A DNA stretch of 64,000 nucleotides from Eledone cirrhosa. Taxonomy: Eukaryota > Mollusca > Cephalopoda > Octopoda > Eledonidae. A program made the position numbers and the translations under genes. The stretch is taken from assembly GCA_964016885.1 (NCBI GenBank), contig OZ024747.1, forward strand, positions 2,289,262 through 2,353,261, read 5' to 3'. Shown in pieces: positions 43,960 through 53,585 of the stretch (position 1 is its first letter; the number at the start of each line of letters is the position of its first letter). The notes beneath the pieces were generated by a model. The model made no database searches, had not been told where the DNA came from, and saw nothing but the letters and a program-made list of their open reading frames with translations.

Positions 43960-44460
43960 TGTGGTGTGGTAAATAATTATATACATATACATCAGATCTG
44001 AACACAATGGAACCAAACTCCCACTGCCTCTATCTCTCCCACTCTCTCTATCTCTCACTATTATAAGTATATGTAGGTCTATGCACCGGCCACAGCAAAC
44101 AGAATAAAGACAGTGTTTTAGTCTGGAGCTTTGGAGGTATCGTTGACATTCAGTTTAATTTACTTCTTTATCAATCATTATGCTCTATTGGCTATGGAGT
44201 GGCCTTTTTCTCCATTTCTTCTTTAGTATATTTTGTAATTCCATTTTTGTATTGTTTTCAAAATCTATTGTTTCAGTCTATTTAGCTTCTAGTTTCTACT
44301 TTATTGGTTCCTTGTATATTGAGAACATTTTTTTGATATTTTTCATGACTCTTTATTGCAGTTATCAGCCTCTCTCTATTTGTTTCTATGTTTCTAGTCC
44401 AAAAATGGTTATTTCATAATAATTTCATATTTCTATTAGTGTTTACCTTATCCTTGTGTA
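43956..44460. other. AT-rich DNA
   Basis: A 79-codon Phe/Leu-rich frame lies at 44180-44419. It reads like noncoding T-rich DNA and has no start or splice context. Confidence 0.35.
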
Positions 44461-44462
44461 CA

Positions 44463-44590
44463 GGGTAAATATGTTTAGGGTGGTCTACCTTACAGGGTAG
44501 ATATGTTTAGGGTGGTCTACCTTACAGGGTAAATATGTTTAGGGTGGTCTACCTTACAGGGTAGATATGTTTAAGGTGGTCTACCTTACA
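44463..44590 (+). repeat. 32 bp minisatellite, four units
   Basis: Units starting GGGTAAATATG or GGGTAGATATG at 44463, 44495, 44527 and 44559 are 32 bp apart. A fifth start at 44591 merges straight into SINE family A (GGGTAGATAAAATAAAG), so the array abuts, and probably began at, the SINE. Confidence 0.85.
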
Positions 44591-44692
44591 GGGTAGATAA
44601 AATAAAGTACCAGTGACGTACTGCAGTAAATTTAATTGACTTTTCCTTCTCCCCAAATTTCTGGCCTTGTGCCTAAACTAGAAATAATTATT
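44591..44692 (+). mobile_element. SINE family A, 3' part
   Basis: AGATAAAATAAAGTACCAG to GTGCCTAAACTAGAAATAAT, followed by an ATT/ATC-triplet tail. Confidence 0.75.
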
Positions 44693-44696
44693 ATCA

Positions 44697-44747
44697 TATC
44701 ATCATTATTATCATCATCATTATTATCATCATTATTATTATCATCAA
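44697..44747 (+). repeat. (ATT/ATC)n microsatellite
   Basis: The triplet tail of the SINE fragment, directly preceding the next SINE copy. Confidence 0.85.
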
Positions 44748-44749
44748 GG

Positions 44750-44933
44750 GTGGTGGATTGGCAGTATCGGTAGAGGGTCGGACGCCATGCTTTCCAGCAT
44801 AGTTACGTCCCTTTACGATCTGAGTTCAAATCCCGCCGAGGTTGACTTTGCCTTTCATCCTTACGAGGTCGATAAAATAAAGTACCAGTAATGCACTGGG
44901 TAATTGCTGGCCTTGTGCCTAAAGTAGAAACAA
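44750..44933 (+). mobile_element. SINE family A, full length
   Basis: This is the best-preserved copy. It has a tRNA-like head with GGATTGGCAGTATCGGTAG and a B-box-like GAGTTCAAATCCCGCC. Then come GGTTGACTTTGCC, CATCCTTACGAGGTCGATA, AATAAAGTACCAG and a 3' end GTGCCTAAAGTAGAAACAA, passing into (ATT)n. The internal boxes are those expected of a polymerase III promoter. The flanking triplet repeats hide any target duplication. I recall octopus SINEs of this kind but cannot assign a published name. Confidence 0.85.
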
Positions 44934-45187
44934 TTATTATTATCATCATTATTATCATCATTATTATCATCATTATTATCATCATCATTATTATCATCAT
45001 TATTATCATCATCATTATTATCATCATCATTATTATCATCATTATCATCATCATTATTATCATCATTATTATCATCATCATCATTATTATCATCATTATT
45101 ATCATCATCATTATTATCATCATCATTATCATCATCATTATTATCATCATTATTATCATCATTATTATCATCAGCATTATTATCTTT
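44934..45187 (+). repeat. (ATTATTATC/ATC)n tract
   Basis: A 250 bp triplet repeat begins exactly at the 3' end of the SINE. Poly-Ile, poly-Met and Asn/Asp frames are artefacts. Confidence 0.95.
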
Positions 45188-46080
45188 CTGTTTCATCCAA
45201 ATACTCATGCAGGAGAAAGCAGATGATAGAGATTATATCAAGGGAGGCCATGATCCTTTCATTGAAATGGCAACAACCTGTGGACATATTGAGACTGGAC
45301 ATGGTTGGGGTGAGGGAGCTACTGTCCAGTATGAAACTTTGCCAGGTATTATTTTATTTGTTTTTTTGGAGGGGTTTCAGTTATTGCATTATGGCCATGC
45401 TGGGGCACCCCTACAATGTTTCCTTTTTAGTCTAGTCTATTATATCAACCCCCAAGTTACCTATTTTGATCTTTATTTATTGTAAGGTTAAATTTCACAT
45501 TTTAGGACATAAAGGAATGCAGAACCATTTTAGACTGGTAAACATAAATATAAACATAGACACATGCAAATAATACTTATCCATGTATAGCTGATGAGCT
45601 TTTGATTCCACAGCCAGGCCCGATTGATAGAGATCAAGAGAGATCAATAGAGATTGAAACTTTTCTTGCTGCTTATCTAAAAGATGTAAGTTCACTAATT
45701 TGCCAGACTCTCTACTCTCTAGGCTTGACTTCTTCAAACTTTTGGCTGCTCCCAAAAATGAAAATGCCACTGAGAGCCGAGGGGACATCATGTGGTCTGA
45801 GACTGCAGTGATGTGAACCATTTCAGAAGAAACATTCTAGACATACTTTGAACAGTGGCAGGATCCCTGGCGTCAATGTGTAGAGGTGCAAGGGGGATTT
45901 GTAATTGAACCCCATTAAGTATATATTTTTTCCTAGCATAAGAGTGTTTACTTTTACAACAGACTTTGTATGTATGTATGCATGTGTGTGTGTGAGTGTA
46001 TATATATGTAGCATCAACATCATCACCAGCAGCAATTAACGTCTGTGGAAATTATATTAAACAGTAATTATGTTGGTATA
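45188..46080. other. Unique DNA, possible decayed exon-like pieces
   Basis: At 45213-45345 a stretch is bounded by AG on the left and GT on the right and has an open frame. At 45495-45821 the minus strand has a 108-codon frame. Neither has a recognisable domain. A short TA/GT tract lies at 45969-46010. Confidence 0.3.
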
Positions 46081-46085
46081 TATGC

Positions 46086-46115
<30 letters not shown>

Positions 46116-46118
<3 letters not shown>

Positions 46119-46262
46119 ACAGGCTTCTGTACAGTTTCCATCAACCAAATTTCACTAAAAAAACTCTAACAGACACTTTACCCAAGGTGCAATACAATGG
46201 GACTGAACTCAAAACCTAGTGGGTACAAAACAAACTATTTAAGCACACAGCCATATCTGTTT
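46116..46262 (-). mobile_element. tRNA-derived SINE, family C
   Basis: On the + strand: CAGTTTCCATCAACCAAATT, GACACTTTACCCAAGGTGC, TGGGACTGAACTCAAAACC and CACACAGCCATATCTG, the reverse complement of the family C order at 31762-31925. The tRNA-like head lies at the right end. Confidence 0.7.
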
Positions 46263-46484
46263 CAATGTTATATATATATTGATGAGACAGAAAACTTGTG
46301 AAATATTACTGTAAATGTAGAATGAAGTTATTTTTACTTCAATTCTCTGAAGCTTTATCTATTATTAAAACTTCCATAAATCTTAGCTTGTCATTCTTAT
46401 TATACTCCATCATTGTATTTTTCTGGATGGAACTCAACTAATATAAAACTTCTTCTGTTTTTAGTTACTGAGAACATTTTTAAG

Positions 46485-46488
<4 letters not shown>

Positions 46489-46531
<43 letters not shown>

Positions 46532-46570
46532 TATATATACATATATAGATATACACACACACATATATAA

Positions 46571-46602
<32 letters not shown>

Positions 46603-46606
46603 GCTT
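46489..46606 (+). repeat. (TA)n and (CA)n compound microsatellite
   Basis: TA runs at 46489-46520 and 46577-46602 with CA and TA steps between. Confidence 0.9.
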
Positions 46607-46659
46607 TTATATATATTGGTGTATGAAAAAATAAAACATGATGACTATGTTACATTATA

Positions 46660-46880
46660 GTAGTAGTAGTAGTAATAGTTGTAGTAGTAGTAGTAGTAGT
46701 GGAGCGGTATGAGGGGTAGTAGTAGTAGTGGAGTGGTATGGGGGGTGGTAATAGTAGTAGCAGCAGCAGCAGCAGCAGTAGTAGTAGTGGAGCGGTATGG
46801 GGGGGGGTAGAAGTAGTAGCAGCAGCAGCAGCAACAGTAGTAGTGGAGTGATATGGGGGTGGTAGTAGTAGTAGTAAAGA
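46660..46880 (+). repeat. (GTA)n/(GCA)n triplet array with 60-70 bp higher period
   Basis: GTA and GCA triplet runs alternate with a spacer reading GTGGAGYGGTATG plus a G run (near 46700, 46730, 46788 and 46843). It is therefore a minisatellite whose units contain microsatellites. The minus-strand Leu/Thr-rich frames are artefacts. Confidence 0.8.
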
Positions 46881-46975
46881 GGAGGCAGCAGCAATAGTTG
46901 AAACTGCATCAGTTATGAAAGTAAAATCTACTTTCAATATTCCTGTTTGCTGAATTCCTTCATCTTTCATAATAT

Positions 46976-47135
46976 ACACATGCACATACATACATAAATA
47001 CATACATACAAATATACATACATACATAAATACATACATACAAATATACATACATACATACATGCATACAAATATACATACATACAAATATACATGCATA
47101 CATATATACATATATGCATGCATACATACATATCA
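46976..47135 (+). repeat. (ATAC)n microsatellite
   Basis: ACATACATACATA units with AAATATAC interruptions. Confidence 0.9.
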
Positions 47136-47140
47136 TATCC

Positions 47141-47196
47141 CCATCATTTTTATGTCCACTTTTCCATGCTTCGATGGATGGGATTGATGGGATATA

Positions 47197-47228
<32 letters not shown>
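47141..47228 (-). mobile_element. Family D tail scrap followed by (GT)n
   Basis: CATCATTTTTATGTCCACTT then CCATGCTTCGATGG is the tail and palindromic core of family D. A (GT)n run follows at 47198-47228. Confidence 0.55.
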
Positions 47229-47231
<3 letters not shown>

Positions 47232-47235
47232 CGCG

Positions 47236-47940
47236 CACACTTAGATCAAACAAATATGTTTTTAGATGTTTGAAGAATTCAATGTAAACAGATCTCAAGT
47301 TAGAGACTCCGGTCTTTAAAAAATGTTTCTAACATAAAATTATCCTCAAACTTTTCATAACCATTGATTCAAAACATTTCAACTTTACAAATTTTAAATG
47401 TCTCATAGTTTATTTATTTAGTTTAATCTCTCATGATACCTCTGTATTTTCCACATTTTTTCTTGTACTTGTTACTAGTTTGAGTAATAAGATTATGACC
47501 TTGCTAGCAGTCCTAGCACCCTAGGATATGTCTGGTACTTATTTCTCTTCACTTCAATTTAGTAATGACTAGCTTGTCTCTTTTTAAATCTATGGACAAC
47601 ATTGTTCAATGTTTCTTTACTTTTGAAGAAGGTAAGATATGATGTGAATGTGATTTATCTATGTTGTCTCTTGAACTGCTAAAATTAGCAGATCAACTGA
47701 CAACTTAGAGGTTTCTAATTGATGATATCAAGCTGATGTTTAGCCCATTAAAGACATTCCATTTATGACCTAGATTATTCAATGTGTCCTTCCATTTCTT
47801 TAGATAATAGATTGTCATTTAAGTGAAATTTGACTGCTATTTAAAGTATGTTGAATTACTATGAAGAGGATTCGCTAGTGGCTAGAGCAAGTCTTTGTCA
47901 ATAGTTAATTTTCTCTTTGACAAAGGAAAAGAAATGATCA
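47236..47940. other. AT-rich unique DNA
   Basis: At 47675-47705 TTGAACTGCTAAAATTAGC resembles 41955-42005. Nothing else supported. Confidence 0.4.
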
Positions 47941-47944
47941 TCAA

Positions 47945-48075
47945 ATTGGAATAAGGAGACTATGTTTCCCTTGGTCTTTCCATTGCTGATACTATCACCC
48001 ATTCACAACTCAGCAGAAGTGTCACTGCTATTGCGGTGACAGGTGTGATTTGAACTTAGGATGCACAGATCTGGG
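47945..48075 (-). mobile_element. SINE family B, degraded
   Basis: CCCTTGGTCTTTCCATTGCT, GATACTATCACCCATTC and CAACTCAGCAGAA match 699-747 of the family B copy at 655-872. A tRNA-like part (GTGATTTGAACTTAGGATG) follows. Confidence 0.5.
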
Positions 48076-48084
48076 ACAGATACT

Positions 48085-48215
48085 GCTGTAAAACTTCCCT
48101 CTAACTCTTTATGAGTTCTACTAATCCATTGCTTCTGGAATAATACTTTACTTATTGTCCCACAAAGAAGGAAAGGCAAAGTTAATTTCAGCAAGATTTG
48201 AAGTTTGAGTGCAGA
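48085..48215 (-). mobile_element. SINE family A, degraded
   Basis: On the minus strand TTCAAATCTTGCTGAAATTA, ACTTTGCCTTTCCTTCTTTG and GACAATAAGTAAAGTA follow the family A order, with many changes. Confidence 0.45.
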
Positions 48216-48219
48216 GAGC

Positions 48220-49335
48220 CAGAATAAATACTAAGGCATTTAATCTGATATCGTAAGAACTCTGCCAATTCACTGTCAAATGTTGAAGGGTAAATTCTTA
48301 TGTAAAGGTCATTTTCACTGCAACTTAATTTTCTAAAGAAAATTGGCAAATTCCTGAGCCTGCTGAGTGAAAAGGAGGAATTTATCCTCAAAAAAGAGAC
48401 CTTGCCTATATAATTGCAATGGAGAAATTAATCAAGGGTTAAGTGATTCTGTTAAACTGTGTAATGTATTAAGTTTACCACTCAAGAAGAGGAATACTTT
48501 CTTTGATGGGCACTCACACAATTTCTTTCTAACAAATTTCACTCATAAGGTTTCAGCAAGCTAGAGACTATGATGTGATTCACTTGCCAAGGTACTGCAG
48601 AGTGGTATGGTAGGTGAAAACATGTTGCAATGCAAACTTCTTAAACACAAAGACATACTCAATTTAGAAGAAAAACTAACCAGAGATATGAAAAGTAACA
48701 TGAAACTTTCAAAGTCAATATTAAAATCTATGATATATTATCAGATTGCAATTTCATGCTGTACCCTGGTCTTATAATTAAATAGAATTGTCCTCTTTAG
48801 ATTTAAATTTACACTACTCTGAATAAAGTTTCAAGAAATTTACAAATGTTTATCAATGAGCCTAAAATAATCCAGAATTTTAATATTTTCATAGTTTTAT
48901 AGGATGTTGATAGGCTCTGAAAACTAAAGAAAATTCAAAGAGGACATTTTATATAATAGAGTGATTGAGTGTAAATTGAGCCTGAGATTTCACTGAATTT
49001 AAATTACTCTGTGACACTGAATCATAAATGTTAAATTTTATTTGCTGGAAAGAACAATTAAGTGGAATGGATGTATAATATTGATATTTGATTTGAAAAA
49101 TTTAATAATCAATAGTAATAACAGAGATGGGCTGCTAAGAAAGACATAAAATGTATTCTCACACATACGAGAAATTAAAGAAATTAGCAAGTATAGGAAC
49201 AATTGGGAGAGATACATGTTTAGTAAAGTATTTAGTCTCGCATATTAAAACGTGTTGTAACATTATAATGTATGGTGGTTATATGAATAATGGTTATAAT
49301 GTTGTTGATGATGATGAACGTGGTAGGATTGATAA
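48220..49335. other. AT-rich unique DNA
   Basis: No supported gene. Short open frames lack domain signals. Confidence 0.4.
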
Positions 49336-49337
49336 AA

Positions 49338-49556
49338 TTATACATATACACATATAGATATATCTACATCTATAGTTTCATATATATGTACTTACACACA
49401 CATGCACATATAGATATATCTACATCTATAGTTTCATATATATGTACTTACACACACATACACATATAGATATATCTACATCTATAGTTTCATATATATG
49501 TACTTACACACACATACACATATAGATATATCTACATTCATAGTTTAATATATATG
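49338..49556 (+). repeat. 56 bp minisatellite, nearly four units
   Basis: GATATATCTACATCTATAG recurs at 49357, 49413, 49469 and 49525 (last copy diverged), exactly 56 bp apart, with CACACACAT between. The left copies are nearly identical. Confidence 0.9.
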
Positions 49557-49597
49557 TACACTTAGATATGCATACATAGGTATATCTATATGTCTCT

Positions 49598-49695
49598 TTC
49601 AATCACGACTAACAAGGTGTTTGGACAGAGATTTCCTTTCCAAATCACAAACCCAGGCAAGGTATTTTGTGGAAGACCCTTAGTTGTCCATGCAT
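49598..49695 (-). mobile_element. SINE family B, 3' fragment
   Basis: CAATCACGACTAACAAGG, CTTTCCAAATCACAAACCC and TTTTGTGGAAGACCCTTAG correspond, inverted, to the 3' third of the copy at 63080-63405. It ends about 15 bp before the mariner inverted repeat. Confidence 0.6.
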
Positions 49696-49710
49696 ACCAT
49701 TTCCATTATA

Positions 49711-49740
49711 TCAGGTTGGTGCAAAAGTAATGTCCGATTT
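49711..49740 (+). repeat. mariner left terminal inverted repeat
   Basis: The GGTTGGTGCAAAAGTAAT core is shared by many irritans/cecropia-type mariners and lies next to a TA target dinucleotide. Confidence 0.85.
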
Positions 49741-49847
49741 ATAAGAAGAATGTTTCAGAGAGAATTTATCAAATTTTTGCCTCTTGTTATAGTTTCGAGA
49801 TGTCTCTGTGACTAATTTATACCTTTTTCTTTCAGATTATCTACGTT

Positions 49848-50918
49848 TTGTTCATAATTGTCAGCAACATTTGCACCCATGTTTGCCCATCTAAAGATCA
49901 TATTAGAAATGTTTTACTCTATGAGTTTCATAAAGGTGTCAATGCAAGCACAGCAGCAAAATCTATTCAGAGTGCTGATGGGGTTAATGCAGTGAATGAA
50001 AGAAGTTGCAGGAGGTGGTTTTCCCGTTTCCGAAAGGGGGATTTCAGTTTGAAAGATGAGCCAAAAGCGGGTCGTCCGAAAAAACTTGATTCCGATGTGT
50101 TGGAAGCTATTGTCTCAGAAAAGCCCACCATTACCACTAGGGAACTTGCAGAACAGTTAAACGTAGTCCATACAACCGTGATACGCCAACTGAAAAGGAT
50201 CGGAAAGGTTTCAGTGGTTGGAAAATGGGTCCCACACGAGCTGTCTCCAGATAATCTGCAACGTGTTGCATGTTGTGAATCATTGCTTTCGCGACACCTT
50301 CAAGCACCATTTTTAGGTAGGCTTGTTACAGGTGATGAGAAGTGGATCCTTTACCATAATGTTAAACGCTGCCGATCTTGGATCAGTCGAGGAGGAAGAC
50401 CAGTTCAACAACCGAGAGGAGGACTTCATCCAAAGAAGATCATGTTGAGTGTATGGTGGGATATTGAAGGAATAATCCATTATGAACTGTTAGACAACAA
50501 TCAAACAATTAATGCTAAACTTTACTGTGATCAACTTCGTCATGTGAAAGCAGCTTTGAACCAAAAGCGACCTTCCTTGGTCAACAGAAAGGGTGTCATC
50601 TTTCATCACGATAATGCCCGTCCTCACACAGCTCAACTCACTAAAAATCTCTTGGAAGAGCTTGGTTGGGAAATATTGCTTCATCCTCCATATTCTCCTC
50701 ACCTTGCACCTTCTGATTATCATTTGTTCCGAGGACTACAGAACCATTTGGATGGTCTTAGGTTGACATCAAAAGAAGAGATTGAAAATGAATTGGATTC
50801 ATATTTTGCTTCTAAACCTAAAGAATTTTACAAGCATGGCATTTATAAGCTTGTTGAAAGATGGAATGAGGTCCTTGAAAGCAAAGGAGGCTATGTTAGC
50901 ATTTTAATTTTATGTTAG
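49848..50918 (+). CDS. mariner transposase, intact frame
   Basis: This encodes a 356-residue cut-and-paste DNA transposase. The N-terminal paired-type DNA-binding region is about residues 15-120: a first helix-turn-helix around HIRNVLLYEFHKG and RRWFSRFRKGDFSL, the linker EPKAGRPKK, then a second HTH at TTRELAEQLNVVHTTVIRQL. WVPHEL (127-132) follows, then the catalytic domain. The acidic triad is complete: D163 in VTGDEKWILY, D255 in HHDNARPH and D290 in PYSPHLAPSDYHLF, with 34 residues between the last two (D,D34D, diagnostic of mariner). Length fits the family (about 340-350). The start at residue 1 is the only upstream Met, but conserved similarity begins near residue 15, so the first residues are doubtful. 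The last six residues after GGYV also look non-native, consistent with the lost 3' end. An undisrupted frame suggests a young copy or a recent domestication, but the flanks give no sign of a host fusion. Confidence 0.93.
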   Translation: MFIIVSNICTHVCPSKDHIRNVLLYEFHKGVNASTAAKSIQSADGVNAVNERSCRRWFSRFRKGDFSLKDEPKAGRPKKLDSDVLEAIVSEKPTITTRELAEQLNVVHTTVIRQLKRIGKVSVVGKWVPHELSPDNLQRVACCESLLSRHLQAPFLGRLVTGDEKWILYHNVKRCRSWISRGGRPVQQPRGGLHPKKIMLSVWWDIEGIIHYELLDNNQTINAKLYCDQLRHVKAALNQKRPSLVNRKGVIFHHDNARPHTAQLTKNLLEELGWEILLHPPYSPHLAPSDYHLFRGLQNHLDGLRLTSKEEIENELDSYFASKPKEFYKHGIYKLVERWNEVLESKGGYVSILILC

Positions 50919-51467
50919 GGTTTTAATTTTATGAGGATGTTAGAAGCTACATAGAATTAACTTAATGGAATAAATGGTCCTAATGTTCATTTTGTGCTAT
51001 ATTTCCTATTATTTTGACTATTTTTCTATAGTCCAAAACATTTGATGATGCTTCTTTCTCATTAATATATATCATCATCATTTTATATACATTTGTTTGC
51101 TGGGTAAATGGATTGTTGCATTGACAGTATACATTCATATATATATATATATATATATACATATATGTGTGAGTGTGTGTGTGTGTATGTGTCTATATAT
51201 GTGTGTGTCTACATACATACAGAATACACAGTTGCATTACAAATACAACATTTTAGACATATAGTAGTATGCAGATGTGAAACACAACTTAACTTTTCAT
51301 AAATCAATTCAAGCACATAATTGTCTCTATATCTAAAAATAATGATTTGCAATCAACTAGTCGATCATTAATGGAGAAAGTGAGAGAGACAATGATGGCT
51401 AATCTTATCTATTTTTTCATGACTCATTTACATTCATTTAGTTTTATAGCACGTTCAGTCTCATCAC
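50919..51467. other. AT-rich DNA with (TA)n/(GT)n
   Basis: A TA run at 51136-51162 and a GT run at 51164-51210. No 3' mariner terminus found here. Confidence 0.5.
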
Positions 51468-51491
51468 ATGTTTTCTATTTATGCTTTTCAG

Positions 51492-51755
51492 GTCATATTT
51501 CCTCTAAAGCAGAGCAGGAGGAGATCTTTCCTGCAGAACCTTCATACACCTAAAGGTATTAGTATATTTATTGGTACTCCCTCCCAATCCTCAAATTTTG
51601 GTCAGAAAATCCCAAGCAATGACGTTATTGATTTAAAATCTTCACGGGAAAAGAATGATGTACCTAGCATATCATCACAGCCATGGAATTTACCTATGAA
51701 GAACAGTTTCACTTCGTTTACAAAACCTTTACCAGCTCTACCAAAGGTTTTGTGA
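51492..51755 (+). CDS. Possible terminal coding exon, host gene unknown
   Basis: A pyrimidine-rich tract ending TATGCTTTTCAG (to 51491) looks like a splice acceptor. From 51492 a frame stays open for 87 codons to a TGA at 51753-51755. AATAAA follows at 51841, about 85 bp later. The peptide is not low-complexity: it starts VIFPLKQSRRRSF, is Ser/Lys/Pro-rich in the middle, and ends SFTKPLPALPKVL. I recognise no domain. No upstream exon can be assigned, so the intron would extend left past the mariner. A second frame (to 51553) is also briefly open. This could equally be noncoding or repeat-derived. Confidence 0.3.
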   Translation, partial: VIFPLKQSRRRSFLQNLHTPKGISIFIGTPSQSSNFGQKIPSNDVIDLKSSREKNDVPSISSQPWNLPMKNSFTSFTKPLPALPKVL

Positions 51756-51840
51756 ATCCATCATCTAAAAAATATCTGTATATAACTGGTGTTTGATAAA
51801 CACATGTACAAAGTTTAATATTTACAAAATGACATTTTGC

Positions 51841-51846
51841 AATAAA
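51841..51846 (+). terminator. Candidate polyadenylation signal AATAAA
   Basis: A canonical hexamer 85 bp after the candidate terminal-exon stop. AATAAA is frequent by chance in AT-rich DNA, so the support is only positional. Confidence 0.25.
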
Positions 51847-51869
51847 ACATTTCTACCTACACTTTAACA

Positions 51870-52960
51870 GATCAAGATTTTTATATTTTCAGAATTTGGG
51901 CATTTCAAATGCAAATAACTGTGTATATACATTCTGTAAATTAATGTAATTATTCATCAAATATTCTTTGTGGATATGAATGAGTTTGTATTAATGTAGA
52001 AGTAGTTGGTGTCAATTTGAGATTTTTCTACATAAGTTACAGAAACTCACAATGAGATTTTGAAAACTCAAAACTATCGTAAAAAATTTGGTTTCCTCAA
52101 AATATTCCTTCCATTGTGTCTTTTATTTAAAAATAAAGAATTATCGAGAGTCATAAGTTATAATAGTTTTTGCATTATTTTTTGAATTAAAAAAATGAGT
52201 TTTGGTTTTTGACTAAATGTAATAAAACTCATTTATTTTAAGATCGTATTTATACAAATTGTCCATTTTGTTCCAGAATAATCCAGGTTTGTTTTACTTC
52301 AGTCTATAAAGTCTAAATAGTCTGTTATTGTCTGTTCTGTTAAGTGTATTTCTGGAGTGTGAAATACTGGAAAATCAATTTTTTGAGGAGTAGATTTCTT
52401 TGTGTTTGACTTAGCAGAATAAAAAAAAAGATGAAAAAAAAAAAAAATAATAAATAAATAAAACCAAATTGGCTCTGTTGTTAGTAAAAGGCTATTAATA
52501 CACATTATTTTTATGAAAGGAATACAGACAGGAATAATTGGAGTTGACTGCAAAAATAACTAAATTAACCAACAATTTATTGTTTAACAAGAGACGATTT
52601 GTATGTGTAAATTAATGGCATGAAATAAAATTGCTCCAAAATAAATGTTTTCAGATGATTTAAAACTGTATTTTATTTGTTGCTGATAAATCCAGTGGTA
52701 ACCATTATTGAAATCATGTCTTCTAGAAGCATACAACAATACAATACACAAAATATCTCAATACTTTAGTTCTTACTCAAAATTTAACAAAAACTTTGTG
52801 TTTGCTGGTTGTAAATCCTAGCTCTAAATCTATGTGATGTTATCAAATATCACAAGTTAAGCCTACAATGTGGATATTTCCTTTCAAATGTATGAGAGAT
52901 CTAGGGAAATGTTGAAGTACAGAATACATTTCTGGTAGATCTAATGGAATCTATTTTTAA
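51870..52960. other. AT-rich unique DNA
   Basis: A-rich run at 52422-52464. No supported feature. Confidence 0.4.
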
Positions 52961-52965
52961 AGTAC

Positions 52966-53232
52966 TTGAGTTCGATTTCCGAGTGATGTGTTGTGAACTT
53001 GAGCAAGACACTTTATTTCACGTTGCTCCAGTTTACTCAACTGAGAGAAATGAGTAGCAGCATTACTGGGTCACTGGGGCTAAGCTGAATTGACCTTTGC
53101 CTTTCCCTTGGACATCAGTGGCATGGAGAGAGGATACTGGTATGCCTAGGTGACTGCTGGCCTTCCACTAAAACACTGGGTGTGTGTCTCAGAGGAGAAA
53201 ACTCTAGGTACCAAAGCGATGATTATTCATGA
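52966..53232 (+). mobile_element. SINE family B, tRNA head truncated
   Basis: It starts at the B-box (GAGTTCGATTTCC), then AGACACTTTATTTCACGTTG, CTCCAGTTTACTCAAC, TTGCCTTTCCCTTGGACATC, AGTGGCATGGAGAGAGGA and AGAGGAGAAAACTCTAGG. It matches 63150-63405 in order over roughly 270 bp. Confidence 0.75.
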
Positions 53233-53267
53233 CACAAGGAAGTCTTTAAATGCATATATATATATAT

Positions 53268-53378
53268 CAGTTCCCATATGAGCAAGACAAAGTCAGCCGA
53301 CCGGACACTGCCCACAACAGGACAATCCGTCTAACCCATGCTAGCGTGGAAGAACGGACGTAAAACGGTTGATGCTTT
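53268..53378 (+). mobile_element. Family D repeat (LINE-tail type)
   Basis: GTCAGCCGACCGGACACTGC, then AATCCGTCTAACCCATGC and TAGCGTGGAAGAACGGACGT, ending in AAAACGGTTGATGC. The last 43 bases are the exact inverse of 41089-41132. The triplet tail is reduced to one or two units. Confidence 0.7.
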
Positions 53379-53585
53379 TATTATGAAAAGCTGCCACAAT
53401 TCCTATATTAATAATAAAATAGGTTGAATTGGTTGATAATTTACTCTTGGAGATAGAAAGATAGAAAAATGATGGAGAGTGAGGCCTGCAAGAATCAACC
53501 ACACATCTGCCATGGGTTAGGTAGCTGTGATAACTATGAAACCAAAGTGATCCAGCCGCGACCTTTCACTGCATAGTTAGAAGTC

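Larger units (their letters stand above)
49711..50918 (+). mobile_element. mariner transposon, right end missing
   Basis: The left terminal repeat starts TCAGGTTGGTGCAAAAGTAA at 49711, directly after a TA dinucleotide (49709-49710), as expected for Tc1/mariner target sites. It runs to about 49740 and is followed by the transposase frame. I could not find the matching right terminal repeat anywhere downstream, so the 3' end was lost or replaced. A short duplication (TTTTAATTTTATG, twice at about 50902-50933) marks the broken edge. As drawn it should not be mobile in cis. Confidence 0.85.

Noticed and set aside
44803..45226. Poly-Ile, Met/Ile and Asn/Asp frames over 110 codons
   Set aside because: Translation of ATT/ATC triplet repeats next to a SINE.
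45495..45821. 108-codon minus-strand frame (SVAFSFLGAAKSLKKSS...)
   Set aside because: Composition is protein-like, but there is no domain, no splice context and an overlapping open frame on the other strand. Could be decayed repeat; not enough to call.
46650..47298. 112-157 codon minus-strand frames
   Set aside because: They span (GTA)n/(GCA)n and (ATAC)n repeats and have only repeat-derived composition.
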